Positions 1 to 6,717 are shown, numbered from the stretch's first letter. The stretch is DNA of 9,361 nt from Caulobacteraceae bacterium (GCA_003136615.1 PLFA01000036.1:8025-17385), one strand, 5' to 3'. Made by a program: numbers and translations. The notes: a model not told the origin generated them from the letters alone.

Positions 1-1274
1 AGGGGGAAGTCGGCGGTTTCGGCCTCGACCCGCACCGCCGTGGGCGCCAAAGACGCCAAGGAAGCCGGTGCTTTCCAAGGCGCTTCCCAGGGTTCCGGCC
101 GCGCCGAGACGCCTGAAAGGCCCGGCAAGTCGGCGCTGGGCGAGCTCCAGCCCCCCGCGCTCCAGGCGGAGAACCCCGCAGCACCTGGCCCGGGCTGGAA
201 GGATTCCGGGCGAAAGTGGCCGAGCGCCTGACCCCCCACGGTGGACGAGGCCCGGTGTCCGGCGCCGGCCAGGGCGTGGCGCAGGGCGCCGATGATCAGG
301 CCGCGGGCCAGGGCCGGATCGCGAAAGCGCACCTCCGCCTTGGCGGGATGCACATTCACGTCCACCAGCACCGGGTCGAGATCGAGGAACAGCACGGCGG
401 CGGGATGCCGGTCCCTGGCCAGAACATCGGCATAGGCGGCGCGCAAGGCGCCCTGCAGCAGGCGGTCGCGCACGGCGCGGCCATTGACGAAGAGGTACTG
501 ATGACTGGCGCCGCCCCGGCTGTAGGTGGGGAGGGCGGCATGGCCCGTGAGGCGGATGCCATCGCGGGTCTGGTCGAGGCTGAGGGCATTGTCGGCGAAG
601 TCCCGGCCGAGAACCGCCGCGATCCGGGCGAGGCGCCCTTCAGGCCCCTCGGCTTCGACCGGCAGGCGCAGCGTCCGGCGGCCGTCAAGATCCAGGTGGA
701 AGGCCACCGTGGCGTCGGCCAGGGCCTGGCGCTTCACCGCCTCGGCGATGGCCATGTCTTCGGCCCGGGCGGATTTCATGAACTTCAGCCGCGCCGGCGT
801 GGCGTAGAAAAGATCGCGCACCTCAACCCGGGCGCCATGGGGCCCTGGGAATCCGGCCGGGATGGGGGCGCCCGTCGCCCCGCCGTCCACGGTGATGGCG
901 AAGGCGTCTGCTGATCCCCGCGCCCGGGCGGTGATGGTCAGGCGCGCCACCGAGCCGATGGAGGGGAGGGCCTCCCCGCGAAAGCCCAGGGTGGCGATGC
1001 GCAGCAGGTCGTAATCCCCGTCCGGACCGGGCGCGAGTTTGGATGTGGCGTGGCGTTCCACCGCCAGGGTGAGCTCTTCAGGGGCGAGGCCGCCGCCGTC
1101 ATCAGCCACCAGAATGCGCGCCAGGCCACCGCCTTCGGCCTGAATCTCGATGCGACGCGCCCCCGCGTCCAGGGCGTTTTCCATGAGCTCCTTGACCACG
1201 CTCGCGGGCCGCTCGACGACCTCGCCGGCGGCGATGCGGTTGATCAGGTCCGGCGGCAGGCGGCGGATGGTCAT
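1..1274 (-). CDS. mutL: DNA mismatch repair protein MutL, N-terminal part (C-terminus beyond window)
   Basis: MutL is the ATPase that links MutS mismatch recognition to strand removal in the cytoplasm. The reading frame is open from the ATG at 1274 to the window edge, giving 424 codons of a protein that usually has about 600-650. The GHKL ATPase motifs are all visible: IAAGEVVERPASVVKELMEN near residues 14-33, with the expected catalytic Glu29 and Mg-binding Asn33; DDGGG at 58-62; RHATSKL at 74-80; GFRGEAL at 97-103. The NVHPAKAEVRF motif with its conserved Lys is at about 307-317. Beyond about residue 340 the sequence is the Ala/Pro-rich linker; the dimerisation domain lies outside the window. 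There is no Shine-Dalgarno sequence before the ATG, and a -10-like hexamer lies nine bases upstream. The frame is undisturbed. Identification is secure. Confidence 0.97.
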   Translation of the reverse strand, partial: MTIRRLPPDLINRIAAGEVVERPASVVKELMENALDAGARRIEIQAEGGGLARILVADDGGGLAPEELTLAVERHATSKLAPGPDGDYDLLRIATLGFRGEALPSIGSVARLTITARARGSADAFAITVDGGATGAPIPAGFPGPHGARVEVRDLFYATPARLKFMKSARAEDMAIAEAVKRQALADATVAFHLDLDGRRTLRLPVEAEGPEGRLARIAAVLGRDFADNALSLDQTRDGIRLTGHAALPTYSRGGASHQYLFVNGRAVRDRLLQGALRAAYADVLARDRHPAAVLFLDLDPVLVDVNVHPAKAEVRFRDPALARGLIIGALRHALAGAGHRASSTVGGQALGHFRPESFQPGPGAAGFSAWSAGGWSSPSADLPGLSGVSARPEPWEAPWKAPASLASLAPTAVRVEAETADFP

Positions 1275-1283
1275 GGTGGAGGG

Positions 1284-1289
1284 ACTATA
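1284..1289 (-). promoter_or_regulatory. Candidate -10 element for mutL
   Basis: The minus strand reads GCTATAGTC here. TATAGT matches the sigma70 -10 consensus at five of six positions, and GCTATA resembles the -10 described for alphaproteobacterial housekeeping promoters. Only nine bases separate it from the mutL ATG, so the transcript would start at or within a few bases of the start codon. I see no convincing -35 hexamer at 16-18 bases spacing, which lowers confidence. Confidence 0.4.
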
Positions 1290-1296
1290 GCGGCGA

Positions 1297-1308
1297 TTCC
1301 GCGCGGAA
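1297..1308. repeat. Perfect 12-bp palindrome in the mutL/DUF2141 spacer
   Basis: TTCCGCGCGGAA is a perfect palindrome just upstream of the mutL -10-like sequence, in the position a mutL -35 region would occupy. A short GGGGT/ACCCC hairpin with loop AGAA lies at 1342-1355 in the same spacer. Either could be a protein-binding site, but short GC palindromes are common in DNA this GC-rich. Confidence 0.25.
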
Positions 1309-1411
1309 GAGTCCGCAATAGATGCGGGCCGGGTCACGGCGGGGGTAGAAACCCCTGTGGCCGATAGTCATCACCCCGCGGGTTAAAGGCGGGCTGCGTC
1401 ACTGGCGCGCC

Positions 1412-1440
1412 TTGAGAGTTTCGCAGCCGCAAAATATATT
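1412..1440 (+). promoter_or_regulatory. Sigma70-type promoter of the DUF2141 gene
   Basis: TTGAGA at 1412-1417 and TATATT at 1435-1440 each match the -35 and -10 consensus at five of six positions and are separated by exactly 17 bases. This is the best promoter match I see in the window, in an AT-rich pocket of otherwise GC-rich DNA. A start six to seven bases after the -10 falls on A1447, the A of an ATG. The transcript would then be leaderless from that ATG, or carry a 33-base leader to the GTG at 1480. Confidence 0.6.
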
Positions 1441-1446
1441 GCAAAT

Positions 1447-1932
1447 ATGTTTCAGATTCTCGCACATCTTGGAGCCCGGGTGGCCACGCTGGGTCGCGTC
1501 GCTGTCTTCGCTGGCTTTAGCCTGGTCGCCCTAGAGGCCAGCGCATCACGGGCGGCGCAGGTGGATGTGCACGTGACCGGCGTCTCCAATCCCCGCGGCC
1601 ATGTGCGCGTGGAGCTCTGCACGCGCCAGACATTCCTCACCTCATCATGTCCCTATACGGGCGCGGCCCCGGCGATGGTGGGCGACACCGTCGTGGAGAT
1701 TTCCGAGGTCCCTCCGGGTGAATACGCCATCCAGGCCTTTGAAGACGATCTCGACGCGGGCCATGTGCACCAGAACCTTCTGGGCATTCCCCGCGAGCGC
1801 GTGGGCTTTTCCAATGACGCGCCCCTGCACGTTCAAGGCCCGATCTTTTCCGAGGCCGCCTTCAAGGTGGGCGAGGGCGCCCGGGAAGTGACCCTGCGCC
1901 TACGCAAGGTTCTTTTCGGCGCGAAGAACTAG
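1447..1932 (+). CDS. Secreted DUF2141 family protein
   Basis: A small exported protein of the DUF2141 family, whose function is unknown. The N-terminus is a signal peptide: a basic stretch up to Arg17, a hydrophobic core at about residues 18-30, and Ala-rich cleavage options around ASASRA (31-36). The mature part is a beta-rich domain with the family signatures: GHVRVELC at 51-58, EYAIQAFEDD at 92-101, LLGIPRERVGFSND at 111-124, and the GPIFSEAAFKV block at 131-141. Cys58 and Cys68 could form a periplasmic disulfide. The usual Asp/Asn-rich turn before the GIP motif is altered to EDDLDAGHVHQN. Two starts are possible. ATG 1447 coincides with the predicted transcription start. GTG 1480 has GGAG five bases upstream and keeps a shorter, more typical signal peptide, giving 150 residues. 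The stop overlaps the convergent aldo/keto reductase gene by four bases. Confidence 0.85.
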   Translation: MFQILAHLGARVATLGRVAVFAGFSLVALEASASRAAQVDVHVTGVSNPRGHVRVELCTRQTFLTSSCPYTGAAPAMVGDTVVEISEVPPGEYAIQAFEDDLDAGHVHQNLLGIPRERVGFSNDAPLHVQGPIFSEAAFKVGEGAREVTLRLRKVLFGAKN

Positions 1933-2957
1933 GTCTTGTTCAGCTCATATTTCATGATGCGCCCGTGACGGCCATCGCGATCACGTTCCAGAGCGAACAC
2001 ATCGCCCCCTACTTCCGCGCCGCTATCGCGCGCTGCGTTCAGCATTGTCAGGTCCTCGTCGTCGAGAACGACCTTGGTGGCCGCGACGTTGGCCGCGATA
2101 TGCCGGGCGCTGGTCGCCCCCACGATCGCGGCCGCGACGTTTGGAAAGGTCAAAGCCGCTGCGGTGGCAATGGTCGCCACATCCACCTCGTGTTTCACAG
2201 CGATCACCTTCAGGGCGCTCAGCAGCCCCTGAAGGAAGTCCCAACCACCACAGTCTTCAATGATTAACTGGTACTTTATGAGGGAGCGATTGGTCAGACC
2301 TTCCGGCGGCGGCTGGCCAAGCCAGCGATCCGACAGAAACCCGCCTGCCACCGTCCCGTAGCAGAGCATGACGATATCGTGCGCTTGGCAGAGAGCGGTC
2401 ATGGCGCCGGCGGGGCGTCGATCAAGTAGGGAATACTGCAGTTGGTTGGTGGCGATCGGCACACCCGCTTCAAGGAGTTCCGTCAGCCGGGGCGTGTCAA
2501 AATTGGTCACACCGATGCGGCCAATTTTCCCGGCGGCGCGTTGTCGGTCTAATTCCAAAGCCGCCTCGACATAACGAGCCGCATCGTAATCCCACCAGTG
2601 GAACTGCACGACATCGAGTTGCTCCACTCCGAGTCGGCGGAGTGAGCGATCGATAATGCGAGCCACATAGGCGCCGTTTACAGATGCGAGGTCGGAAAGG
2701 TCCGGTACGAACTTGGTGTGGATCTGAACTTGGGCTCCGAGGCGAGGTTCGGCGCGTATGAAGTCGCCGATCATCTCCTCAACGCCCGTGTAAATGTCCG
2801 CGCAGTCAAAGGTCGTCACGCCAGCGTCCACGAAAGCAGCCATATCCTTGATCGCCTGCTGCCGGTCGATCGCGCCGTGGTCGCCAGCGAGGTGCCAACC
2901 TCCCTTAATAATACGGGAGAACCTATAGCCGTCGCTAAGCACATAGCGCGCCGTCAT
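1929..2957 (-). CDS. Aldo/keto reductase family oxidoreductase
   Basis: A predicted cytoplasmic NAD(P)H-dependent reductase or dehydrogenase of the aldo/keto reductase superfamily, 342 residues, with a TIM-barrel layout. The catalytic tetrad is present: Asp51 and Tyr56 in FDCADIYTG, Lys82 in HTKFVP, and His120 in VVQFHWWDY. Other family marks are RSLRRLGVEQLDVVQFH (104-120), GRIGVTNFD (146-154), NQLQYSLLDRR (171-181), and AAIVGATSARH at 276-286 in the cofactor-binding region. The substrate is not recognisable; the protein is closer in style to sugar/aldehyde-type AKRs than to steroid-type ones. The ATG overlaps the TGA of the preceding TIGR04076 gene in an ATGA, with no strong Shine-Dalgarno of its own, so the two are probably translationally coupled. 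It ends tail to tail with the DUF2141 gene. Confidence 0.93.
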   Translation of the reverse strand: MTARYVLSDGYRFSRIIKGGWHLAGDHGAIDRQQAIKDMAAFVDAGVTTFDCADIYTGVEEMIGDFIRAEPRLGAQVQIHTKFVPDLSDLASVNGAYVARIIDRSLRRLGVEQLDVVQFHWWDYDAARYVEAALELDRQRAAGKIGRIGVTNFDTPRLTELLEAGVPIATNQLQYSLLDRRPAGAMTALCQAHDIVMLCYGTVAGGFLSDRWLGQPPPEGLTNRSLIKYQLIIEDCGGWDFLQGLLSALKVIAVKHEVDVATIATAAALTFPNVAAAIVGATSARHIAANVAATKVVLDDEDLTMLNAARDSGAEVGGDVFALERDRDGRHGRIMKYELNKT

Positions 2958-3319
2958 CGGGTGGAAGCCCCAGGCATCTGGACGGCCGTTACTTCGGCGT
3001 GATCAAAGCTGCGAAGGCCGAGACGCTTGATATGAAAGCGGGTGGCGCAATTGGGATCAGAGCGCGCCACCTCGGAGTCGGTAGCCATCCAGTCCGCGGA
3101 ATCCAGCTTTCGCTGCTTGGCCGGAAGGAGAGGGAGAAGCGCGGCCAACGAATAAATCGAAAACCCCTGGCCTGGCGGCAGATGCAGCATCTCCCCATGC
3201 AATTCGAAGTGGTCCCCGGGCTTTGCGCCGCAATAGATAGGGCCGCCGGGAGGCGAGATGACCTCCACGCGTAAATCATAGAGTTCGAACTGCGACGTCG
3301 AAGCTTCTGGCGTTGTCAT
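2954..3319 (-). CDS. TIGR04076 family small protein
   Basis: A 121-residue protein of the TIGR04076 family, whose biochemical role is not established as far as I know. The matching features are YDLRVEVISPPG (14-25), GAKPGDHFELHGEMLHLPPG (31-50), the hydrophobic SIYSLAALLPLLPAKQR at 54-70, DWMATDSEVARSDPNC at 76-91 and the closing RFHIKR. Cys30 and Cys91 are the only cysteines and could be a functional pair. About 20 residues follow the conserved part. There is no signal peptide, so a cytoplasmic location is likely. It is the first gene of a two-gene leftward operon with the aldo/keto reductase, which suggests it supports or modulates that enzyme. The gene diverges from the LysR regulator gene. 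The start ATG has only a weak GGA upstream. Confidence 0.85.
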   Translation of the reverse strand: MTTPEASTSQFELYDLRVEVISPPGGPIYCGAKPGDHFELHGEMLHLPPGQGFSIYSLAALLPLLPAKQRKLDSADWMATDSEVARSDPNCATRFHIKRLGLRSFDHAEVTAVQMPGASTR

Positions 3320-3465
3320 GCGGCGTTTCCAGCTTCTCAGCGTCTCGACTTTTGGGTCGCCTTCGCCGGCCGGCCGAGGGGTCCGTCGACGTAAGTGTGT
3401 AGCAATGATGAACCCCTAACCATGGCTCCCGGGGCCAGCCCGCCGTTTAGGCAGGCTCGCGTATT

Positions 3466-3485
3466 TCGGCCTTACGGAAGGCCGA
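3466..3485. repeat. 8-bp perfect stem-loop upstream of lysR-type gene
   Basis: TCGGCCTT, loop ACGG, AAGGCCGA forms a perfect 8-bp stem with a four-base loop. No T-run follows on either strand, so it is not an intrinsic terminator. It lies 15 bases left of the TTGC/GCAA repeats and may be an extra regulator site or an RNA hairpin in a leader. Confidence 0.4.
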
Positions 3486-3500
3486 TGCGGGGGACAATGA

Positions 3501-3535
3501 CAACGATTGCTAGCAATAGTTGCGTTTAAAGCAAT
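3501..3535. promoter_or_regulatory. Overlapping inverted repeats, candidate LysR-type operator (site A)
   Basis: Two nested dyads lie here. The first, 3501-3522, has the perfect 12-bp core ATTGCTAGCAAT flanked by CAAC on the left and GTTG on the right, with 20 of 22 positions symmetric. The second, 3519-3535, reads GTTGCGTTTAAAGCAAT, that is TTGC-N7-GCAA, which satisfies the T-N11-A rule for LysR-type boxes. The second dyad has the same architecture as the sites before hyuA and before the TonB receptor gene. The position just upstream of the likely regulator start fits autoregulation and control of the divergent operon. Assignment to this regulator is inference. Confidence 0.5.
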
Positions 3536-3554
3536 AATTCTGTCGGGGTTAGGC

Positions 3555-4487
3555 GTGCAACATACCAGTCTTCGTTACTTCTATGAGGCCGCCCAATTGG
3601 GCTCTATGCGAGCCGCCAGTGATAAGCTGGGTGTCGCGGTGTCGTCTATAAGTCGTCAGATCGCCCAACTTGAGAATGAAGTTGGTCTTCTTTTGCTTGA
3701 GCGGGGGCGCCGGACGGTAAAACCGACGGAAGCCGGGGACTTAGCTCTTGATTATTATCGAAAGAGCGTCGCAGAACGGGAAGCTTTTGACTCCAAGGTC
3801 CGGGACCTCCGAGGCTTAAGGGCCGGCCGCGTGGACATCGCCATGGGAGAGGGCTTCGTTACAGCAGGTTTCTCCGACATGCTGACGGGCTTCCTCAACA
3901 AGCACATAGGCGTACAGGTCGTGTCGATCACGGCCGCATCTTCGCTAGAGCTCGTCCGGCTTGTCGCGGACGACGAGGTACACTGCGGTTTGGTCCTGCA
4001 GACACCGACTGACCCACGGGTGAGGATTAAGGCAAGCGTGCCCCTGCCGATTGTGGTCCTTGCGAGCCCGCATCACCCGATCGCCGCGCGGAACCGCGTG
4101 ATGCTGACCGACATCGCGGCGCACCGGGTCGGCCTGTTGCCGGAAGGTTTCCTTACCCGTCAGGCTCTCGCGGTGGCTGAGCGCGCCGAGGGCGTCTGGC
4201 TGCGGCCCGCGGTGACGACCAATTCCCTGCAGCTATTGAAAGAGATGGCGAAGTCCGGCGACTGCCTGACGGTCTTGCCTCTTATCGCCGCCATTCCTGA
4301 GCTTGAAAGCGGGTCTCTCAAAGCAATCCCGATTTCGACGGCGGCGCTTGAGAACAGCACCACGTGCCTTATCACGCGGATCGGCCGACAGCTTCCCGAG
4401 CCGGCGCTCCGCCTTGTTTCGGTGATTGAGGCGAACCTGCGGAAGTGGGGCCATATCGGCCAGGCGGCCAGGGCCCCAGACGGATAA
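3555..4487 (+). CDS. LysR-type transcriptional regulator
   Basis: A DNA-binding regulator of about 310 residues, the normal LysR-family length. The N-terminal winged helix-turn-helix occupies roughly residues 5-63. Its recognisable segment is AASDKLGVAVSSISRQIAQL followed by ENEVGLLLLERGRRTVKPTEAG; Leu replaces the usual Phe in the LFxR motif. A linker helix and then a periplasmic-binding-protein-like effector domain (about 90-300) follow. The frame opens at a TTG at 3507, but that codon lies inside a palindrome and would add a hydrophobic tail not typical of the family. I chose GTG 3555 because it puts the first helix (SLRYFYEAAQ) at the usual place and has GGGG six bases upstream. The gene diverges from the TIGR04076/aldo-keto reductase operon and lies directly before hyuAB, so it may control both. 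Its 5' part is AT-richer than the flanks (32 G/C in the 60 bases from 3721). Confidence 0.92.
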   Translation: MQHTSLRYFYEAAQLGSMRAASDKLGVAVSSISRQIAQLENEVGLLLLERGRRTVKPTEAGDLALDYYRKSVAEREAFDSKVRDLRGLRAGRVDIAMGEGFVTAGFSDMLTGFLNKHIGVQVVSITAASSLELVRLVADDEVHCGLVLQTPTDPRVRIKASVPLPIVVLASPHHPIAARNRVMLTDIAAHRVGLLPEGFLTRQALAVAERAEGVWLRPAVTTNSLQLLKEMAKSGDCLTVLPLIAAIPELESGSLKAIPISTAALENSTTCLITRIGRQLPEPALRLVSVIEANLRKWGHIGQAARAPDG

Positions 4488-4565
4488 GCAATCTCAATAA
4501 ATCCCACCCGAGGCTGATGCGACGAAGGGCCAAGTTGCGTCACCAAGAGAGGTTTTGTGCGCGAG

Positions 4566-4585
4566 TTTGTCGTGATCGCGACAAA
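4566..4585. promoter_or_regulatory. 20-bp near-palindrome upstream of hyuA
   Basis: TTTGTCG, TGATCG, CGACAAA: a 20-bp dyad with one mismatched pair, GATC at its centre. The right arm, extended to ACAAAACC (4581-4588), can also pair with GGTTTTGT at 4551-4558, so two alternative hairpins could form in RNA. As DNA it may be a second regulator site about three helical turns left of site B. Confidence 0.4.
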
Positions 4586-4596
4586 ACCCTGCGCGT

Positions 4597-4613
4597 GTTG
4601 CGCGGGTCGCAAC
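4597..4613. promoter_or_regulatory. Inverted repeat, candidate LysR-type operator of hyuAB (site B)
   Basis: GTTGCGCGGGTCGCAAC has perfect 6-bp arms, GTTGCG and CGCAAC, around five bases. It contains TTGC-N7-GCAA, so it satisfies the T-N11-A pattern of LysR-type boxes. The same 17 bases recur with two changes before the TonB receptor gene. It is centred 79 bases before the hyuA ATG. If transcription starts near 4670, the centre is at about -65, the usual place for a LysR recognition site. Confidence 0.6.
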
Positions 4614-4634
4614 GATATCGCGGTGCGCCTCGCC

Positions 4635-4663
4635 TTGTGTGCTGAGCCTGTGACCCGAATATG
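4635..4663 (+). promoter_or_regulatory. Weak candidate promoter for hyuAB
   Basis: TTGTGT at 4635-4640 and AATATG at 4658-4663 are spaced by 17 bases. Both are poor consensus matches, as expected of a promoter that needs an activator. A start near 4670 would leave a very short leader before the GGGAG at 4673-4677. This is a suggestion only. Confidence 0.22.
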
Positions 4664-4683
4664 GAACGTAGCGGGAGCGCGTG

Positions 4684-6717
4684 ATGAAGCGTTACAGGAT
4701 TGCGGTCGATATCGGCGGGACCTTCGTTGATTCCATCGCCTTTGACCTAGAGGGCCCGACACGCATGGCCAAGGCGTCGACCACGCCCGGCCAGCCGGAG
4801 CGCGGTGTTCTGGCCGCCCTTGAGCAACTCGGCGTCGACCTTCGCGAAGTTGAGGTGTTCGTCCACGGCACGACGCTCGGCCTCAACGCCGTCTTGGAGC
4901 GTCGCGGCGCGCGAACGGGCATCATCACCAATGCGGGGTTTCGCGATATCTTCGAGATCGCGCGGACCAATGTTCCGGCGACGGCTATGTATGACTTTGC
5001 TTATGAGCGACCCGCGCCTCTTGTCGCGCGGCGTGATCGCCTTGGCGTCGAGGGTCGATTGAACGCGAGCGGTGAGGTGATGACGGCGCTCGACCTGGAC
5101 GGCGTCCGCGCCGCCGCCGCACAACTTTCGTCCCAAGGGGTCAAAGCCGTCGCGATCTGCTTCCTTCACGGCTACCGCAATCCAGAGCCAGAGTTCGCGG
5201 CGGCGGAGCTGATCCGGCGAGAGTTCCCAGGACTGACCGTCTCACCGGCCGCCGAAATCACCCGCGAATATCGTGAGTATGAACGAACCGCCACAGCTGT
5301 GCTGGACGCCTATATCAGCCCTATTTTTCACGCCTACATCGGCAAGCTTGGGGACGCTTTGGCCGGCGCGGGCTTTGACGGTCGATTTCTGGTCATGCGC
5401 TCCAGCGGGGGCGCCATGACTGCCGCCGCCGCCCAGCGCGCGCCCCTGCACACCGTGATGTCAGGCCCTGCAGGCGGTGTGGTGGGCGCGGCGCACCTAG
5501 CGCGTACGCTGGGACGCGACAAGATGCTGACCCTCGACTACGGCGGCACCAGTCTGGACGCCAGTGTCATTGAGAATGGTGAACCCTTGGTGATGCATGA
5601 GGCATCCCTGGAGACTTTTCCGGCCCTGATCCCGATCTTCGACATCCGATGTATCGGGGCCGGGGGCGGGTCGATCGCCTGGGTGGAAGAAGGGCTCATG
5701 CAGGTTGGGCCGCGCAGCGCCGGCGCGGCCCCGGGTCCGATCGCCTATGGCCGAGGCGGCGAGGAGCCCACCACAACGGACGCCGCGCTCATTCTGGGTT
5801 ACATCGCGCCGGACGCCTTTCTGGGCGGCAAGTTAAAGCTTGATGTGAACGCCGCCCGCGCCGGGATGGAGGCAAAGGTCGCTTCCCCGCTTGGCATCAG
5901 CGCTGTGGAGGCGTCAGCCGGCGTGTTCGACGTGCTTGTGGCGCGCACCGCAGGCGCCATCCGGGAGATCACGGTGGAGCGTGGCCGTGATCCTGCGGAG
6001 TTCACCATGCTGGCTTTCGGCGGAGCGGGACCGATGATCGCGCCCCTGATCGCGCGGGAGGTCGAGAACGCCGAGTTGATTATTCCCAATATGCCGGCGG
6101 TCTTCTCGGCCTGGGGGATGTTGATGTCAGACTTGGTCACAGATCTGGCCCAGACCGACATCCGGATGGTTGAGGAGGGTGATCGTCCAGCGCTGGAAGC
6201 CGGGTTCGGAGGTCTGGAGGAACGCGTACACGCGGCCCTTCTGGCCCAAGGCGTCGCGAAATCGGATCACCGATTGGAGAGACTGCTGGAGTGCAGGTAC
6301 CTCGGCCAGGAGCACTCACTGGAGGTGCCCGTATCCAATCCTGTGAACATAGAGGGCATTCGGTCCGAATTCGGAGAGCTTCACGCCATGCGCTATGGTC
6401 ACGCCATGGGCGGTGCGGTTCAGGCTGTGACCTTGAGAGTCCGGGGACATGGCTGGCTTCCCAAACCTGATCTGCCGCGTCTGCCGCCCAAACCGGATCC
6501 GGTGGAATCAGCACGAACCCGTGTGCGTCAAGCCTATTGCTTCGCCACGCGCGCCATGACCGCTTTTGATGTCTATGATCGCGCAAGCCTGGGCCCAGGC
6601 CATGCTTTCCCAGGGCCCGCTATCGTTGAGGAAGGCACTTCCACCACGATTATCCATTCCGACCAGAAGCTTGAGGTCGATGACTTCGGGCACATGATCA
6701 TTCGGGGCAAAACATGA
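4684..6717 (+). CDS. hyuA: Hydantoinase/oxoprolinase family protein, HyuA-type ATPase subunit
   Basis: The ATP-using subunit of a HyuA/HyuB enzyme. Relatives open N-methylhydantoin or 5-oxoproline rings, or carboxylate acetone or acetophenone, at the cost of ATP; it is cytoplasmic. The 677 residues match the family. Visible motifs of the actin-like ATPase fold are VDIGGTFVDS near residues 8-17, VHGTTLGLNAVLERRG at 60-75, TREYREYERTATAVLDAYISP (about 193-213), MSGPAGGVVGA at 259-269, LDYGGTSLD at 284-292, IGAGGGSIAWVEEGLMQVGP at 324-343 and FGGAGPMIAPLIARE at 445-459. The usual GGTSTD is GGTSLD here. GTG 4681 immediately precedes ATG 4684. I chose the ATG because GGGAG lies six bases before it. 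The stop overlaps the hyuB start in an ATGA, so the subunits are coupled. The substrate cannot be told from the sequence. Confidence 0.95.
   Translation: MKRYRIAVDIGGTFVDSIAFDLEGPTRMAKASTTPGQPERGVLAALEQLGVDLREVEVFVHGTTLGLNAVLERRGARTGIITNAGFRDIFEIARTNVPATAMYDFAYERPAPLVARRDRLGVEGRLNASGEVMTALDLDGVRAAAAQLSSQGVKAVAICFLHGYRNPEPEFAAAELIRREFPGLTVSPAAEITREYREYERTATAVLDAYISPIFHAYIGKLGDALAGAGFDGRFLVMRSSGGAMTAAAAQRAPLHTVMSGPAGGVVGAAHLARTLGRDKMLTLDYGGTSLDASVIENGEPLVMHEASLETFPALIPIFDIRCIGAGGGSIAWVEEGLMQVGPRSAGAAPGPIAYGRGGEEPTTTDAALILGYIAPDAFLGGKLKLDVNAARAGMEAKVASPLGISAVEASAGVFDVLVARTAGAIREITVERGRDPAEFTMLAFGGAGPMIAPLIAREVENAELIIPNMPAVFSAWGMLMSDLVTDLAQTDIRMVEEGDRPALEAGFGGLEERVHAALLAQGVAKSDHRLERLLECRYLGQEHSLEVPVSNPVNIEGIRSEFGELHAMRYGHAMGGAVQAVTLRVRGHGWLPKPDLPRLPPKPDPVESARTRVRQAYCFATRAMTAFDVYDRASLGPGHAFPGPAIVEEGTSTTIIHSDQKLEVDDFGHMIIRGKT

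Larger units (their letters stand above)
3320..3554. other. Divergent intergenic region between TIGR04076 operon and lysR-type gene
   Basis: This 235-base spacer separates two divergent genes and should carry promoters for both. It is less GC-rich near its right end. It holds an 8-bp stem-loop (3466-3485) and two overlapping TTGC/GCAA inverted repeats (3501-3535), annotated separately. I see no convincing -35/-10 pair on either strand and no small reading frame with a credible ribosome binding site. Confidence 0.6.

Noticed and set aside
1..200. Ala/Pro/Ser-rich end of mutL as a frameshift or degraded C-terminus
   Set aside because: The frame stays open to the edge, and a low-complexity linker is normal in MutL between the ATPase and dimerisation domains.
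216..914. 232-codon plus-strand open frame
   Set aside because: It is antisense to mutL, whose motifs are unmistakable. It has no family resemblance and reflects GC-rich third positions.
1342..1355. GGGGT-AGAA-ACCCC hairpin as a riboswitch or terminator
   Set aside because: Only a 5-bp stem, upstream of the mapped promoter-like sequence and without a T-run.
4160..4762. 200-codon minus-strand open frame across the regulator 3' end and the hyuA promoter region
   Set aside because: It overlaps the LysR gene and hyuA start on the other strand, has no recognisable domain and lacks a credible ribosome binding site.
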